Shown here: positions 5,436 to 6,993 of the stretch, in pieces
How the letters are laid out: each line of letters begins with the position of its first letter
Numbering within the stretch: position 1 is the stretch's first letter
Source: Clostridiales bacterium
GTDB taxonomy: Bacteria; Bacillota; Clostridia; Oscillospirales; QAMX01
NCBI GenBank assembly: GCA_012514045.1
Contig: JAAZBA010000091.1
Span: 1 to 6,993, forward strand
Length of the DNA: 6,993 nucleotides
Direction of reading: 5' to 3'
Translations under genes and position numbers: made by a program
The notes under the pieces: generated by a model
Told to the model about the DNA's origin: nothing
The model's input: only the letters and a program-made list of their open reading frames with translations
The model's database searches: none

Positions 5436-5464
5436 ATTATATTAGATATTCAGCGTATTTGCAA
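5436..5464 (-). promoter_or_regulatory. tuf promoter with A-tract UP-like region
   Basis: On the - strand TTGCAA (5464-5459), 17 bp, then TATAAT (5441-5436). A-tracts stand upstream at 5471-5475, 5491-5496 and 5501-5505, a spacing near multiples of the helix turn, typical of an UP-element-type boost at strong translation-gene promoters. The start would be near 5429, about 60 bases before the tuf ATG. No terminator-like hairpin separates it from fusA, so readthrough from fusA is also likely. Confidence 0.75.
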
Positions 5465-5510
5465 GAGTTATTTTTCATGAAATACACTGATTTTTTGATG
5501 TTTTTAGCAC

Positions 5511-6993
5511 TTATCTTCTGCCATTTGCATCAATTATCTTTTCAGAGATGTTCTTGGGCATCTCAATGTAGTGCCCGGGTTCCATTGTATACTGTCCTCT
5601 GCCCTGTGTTCTAGAACGAAGTTCGGTAGCGTAGCCGAACATCTCGGACAGCGGCACTAGCGCCGTTATCTGATGAGCTCCGCTCCTGGTCTCCAGCTGT
5701 TGAACCTGTCCGCGTCTTGAGTTCAGGTCACCGATCACATCGCCCATGTAATCATCGGGAACAGTGACATTAACAAGCATGATCGGCTCCAGCAATACGG
5801 GATTGGCTTTGCGCATGCCTTCCTTTAAGGCCATAGAGCCTGCAATTTTGAACGCCATTTCAGAGGAGTCTACCTCATGGTAGGATCCGTCATACAACGT
5901 AACCTTTAAATCCACAACATTATAGCCTGCAAGAACACCGGACTGCATCGCGCCCTGTATACCGCTGTCTATAGCAGGTATATATTCCTTGGGAATTGCT
6001 CCGCCCACAATTTTATTAATAAACTCATAGCCTTTGCCGGTTTCATTGGGCTCGACAGTAATCTTTACATGACCGTATTGACCATGTCCGCCTGACTGTC
6101 TGGCATATTTCATGTCAATATCAGCTTTTGTTTTTATGGTCTCCTTGTATGCTACCTGAGGCTTGCCGACGTTGGCTTCAACTTTGAATTCACGAAGTAG
6201 CCTTTCGACAATGACTTCAAGATGGAGTTCACCCATACCGGCGATAATCGTCTGACCTGTATCCTCATCCGTGTATGTTTTGAAAGTCGGGTCTTCTTCA
6301 GAGAGCTTTGAAAGGGCAAGTCCCATTCTCTCCTGTCCGGCTTTTGTCTTGGGTTCTATTGCAACGCTTATAACCGGATCGGGGAAGTCCATGGACTCCA
6401 GAATTATCGGAGCTTTCTCAGTGCAGAGCGTGTCGCCCGTTGTGGTGTTCCTTAGTCCCACTGCGGCAGCGATATCGCCTGCGTAGACGTTTGTTATGTC
6501 CTTTCTGTCGTTTGCGTGCATAAGCAAAATTCTGCCCATACGCTCACGGCAGCTCTTTGTGGAATTATACACCGTGGAGCCTGTCTCAAGGTTTCCGGAG
6601 TATACTCTGAAGAAGCAGAGCTTTCCTACAAAGGGGTCGGTCATAATCTTGAAGGCAAGCGCAGAAAACGGGGCATTGTCATCCGGGGGACGCTCTTCTT
6701 CTTTTTCTGTCTTGGGGTTAATGCCCGTTATCGCCTTCTTATCCAGCGGCGAGGGCATATAGTCGACGACTGCGTCAAGGAGTTTCTGTACACCTTTATT
6801 CTTGTAAGATGTACCACAGACCACCGGGATCATACCGACAGAAAGCGTAGCTTTCCTTATCGCAGACTTTATCTCTTCAACGGTAATCTCTTCACCGTCA
6901 AGATACTTCGTCATTATAACATCGTCAAAATCGCTTATTGCTTCAATTAAAGCTGTATGATACCCCTCTGCTTTGTCCATCATGTCCTCGGGA
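5511..6993 (-). CDS. fusA: Translation elongation factor EF-G, C-terminal two thirds (5' end outside the window)
   Basis: EF-G is the GTPase that drives translocation of tRNA and mRNA on the ribosome and, with RRF, ribosome recycling. The frame stays open to the right edge (the residues before the first internal Met read PED), so the start lies outside the window. About 493 of roughly 690-700 residues are present; the P-loop, switch regions and G4 motif are missing. Counting from the Met at 6983, the G5-like CGTSYKNKGV (56-65) is followed by domain II (about 100-190), domain III with AGMGELHLEVIVERL (248-262), domain IV with QSGGHGQYGHV (296-306) and its tip loop YDGSYHEVDSSEMAFKIAG (364-382), and domain V with PIMLVNVTVPDDYMGDVIGDLNSRRG (400-425). 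The TAA is at 5511-5513. It lies upstream of tuf in the str operon order. No fault or unusual base use is visible. Confidence 0.98.
   Translation of the reverse strand, partial: PEDMMDKAEGYHTALIEAISDFDDVIMTKYLDGEEITVEEIKSAIRKATLSVGMIPVVCGTSYKNKGVQKLLDAVVDYMPSPLDKKAITGINPKTEKEEERPPDDNAPFSALAFKIMTDPFVGKLCFFRVYSGNLETGSTVYNSTKSCRERMGRILLMHANDRKDITNVYAGDIAAAVGLRNTTTGDTLCTEKAPIILESMDFPDPVISVAIEPKTKAGQERMGLALSKLSEEDPTFKTYTDEDTGQTIIAGMGELHLEVIVERLLREFKVEANVGKPQVAYKETIKTKADIDMKYARQSGGHGQYGHVKITVEPNETGKGYEFINKIVGGAIPKEYIPAIDSGIQGAMQSGVLAGYNVVDLKVTLYDGSYHEVDSSEMAFKIAGSMALKEGMRKANPVLLEPIMLVNVTVPDDYMGDVIGDLNSRRGQVQQLETRSGAHQITALVPLSEMFGYATELRSRTQGRGQYTMEPGHYIEMPKNISEKIIDANGRR

Noticed and set aside
4165..6950. 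Long + strand open frames opposite tuf and fusA
   Set aside because: They are shadows of highly biased codon use in the translation factor genes, with no ribosome binding sites or family resemblance.

Overview
The window looks like a chromosomal segment of a Gram-positive, low-to-middle GC member of the Firmicutes, most likely class Clostridia. The reasons are the strong Shine-Dalgarno sequences, near-consensus sigma-A promoters, TTG and GTG starts, the fusA-tuf order, and protein sequences of Clostridia type. I would guess an Oscillospiraceae-like organism, but the sequence alone does not fix the family. No integrase, transposase, tRNA, rRNA or CRISPR array is visible.

Layout: (1) 1-173 is non-coding, with a perfect-stem hairpin at its left edge and an extended -10 promoter. 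(2) 174-947 (+) encodes a secreted or membrane-anchored NodB-type polysaccharide deacetylase with a TTG start. (3) 949-2762 (-) is a tight four-gene operon, read right to left: XRE repressor, ImmA/IrrE-type zinc peptidase, an 86-residue protein of unknown function, and an SRAP (YedK/HMCES-like) abasic-site protein. (4) 2763-2897 is a compact control region with two strong promoters pointing at each other and an array of about 10-bp repeats. (5) 2898-4115 (+) is a Y-family translesion DNA polymerase. (6) 4116-4151 is a bidirectional terminator. (7) 4165-5367 (-) is tuf (EF-Tu) with its own promoter and leader. (8) 5511-6993 (-) is the C-terminal two thirds of fusA (EF-G), running off the right edge.

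The part worth attention is 949-4115. A repressor, the peptidase family known to inactivate such repressors (ImmA on ImmR, IrrE on DdrO), an abasic-site crosslinking protein and an error-prone polymerase all share one control region, and that region has no LexA box. The simplest reading is a self-contained, LexA-independent DNA-damage response. In this reading the XRE protein represses both promoters through the repeats, and damage-triggered ImmA proteolysis releases the polymerase on one side and the SRAP operon on the other. The functions of the individual families are established; the circuit is inference. The 86-residue protein sits inside this operon and is the least understood component.

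The flanks are ordinary: a cell-wall deacetylase on the left, and the end of the str (translation factor) operon on the right.
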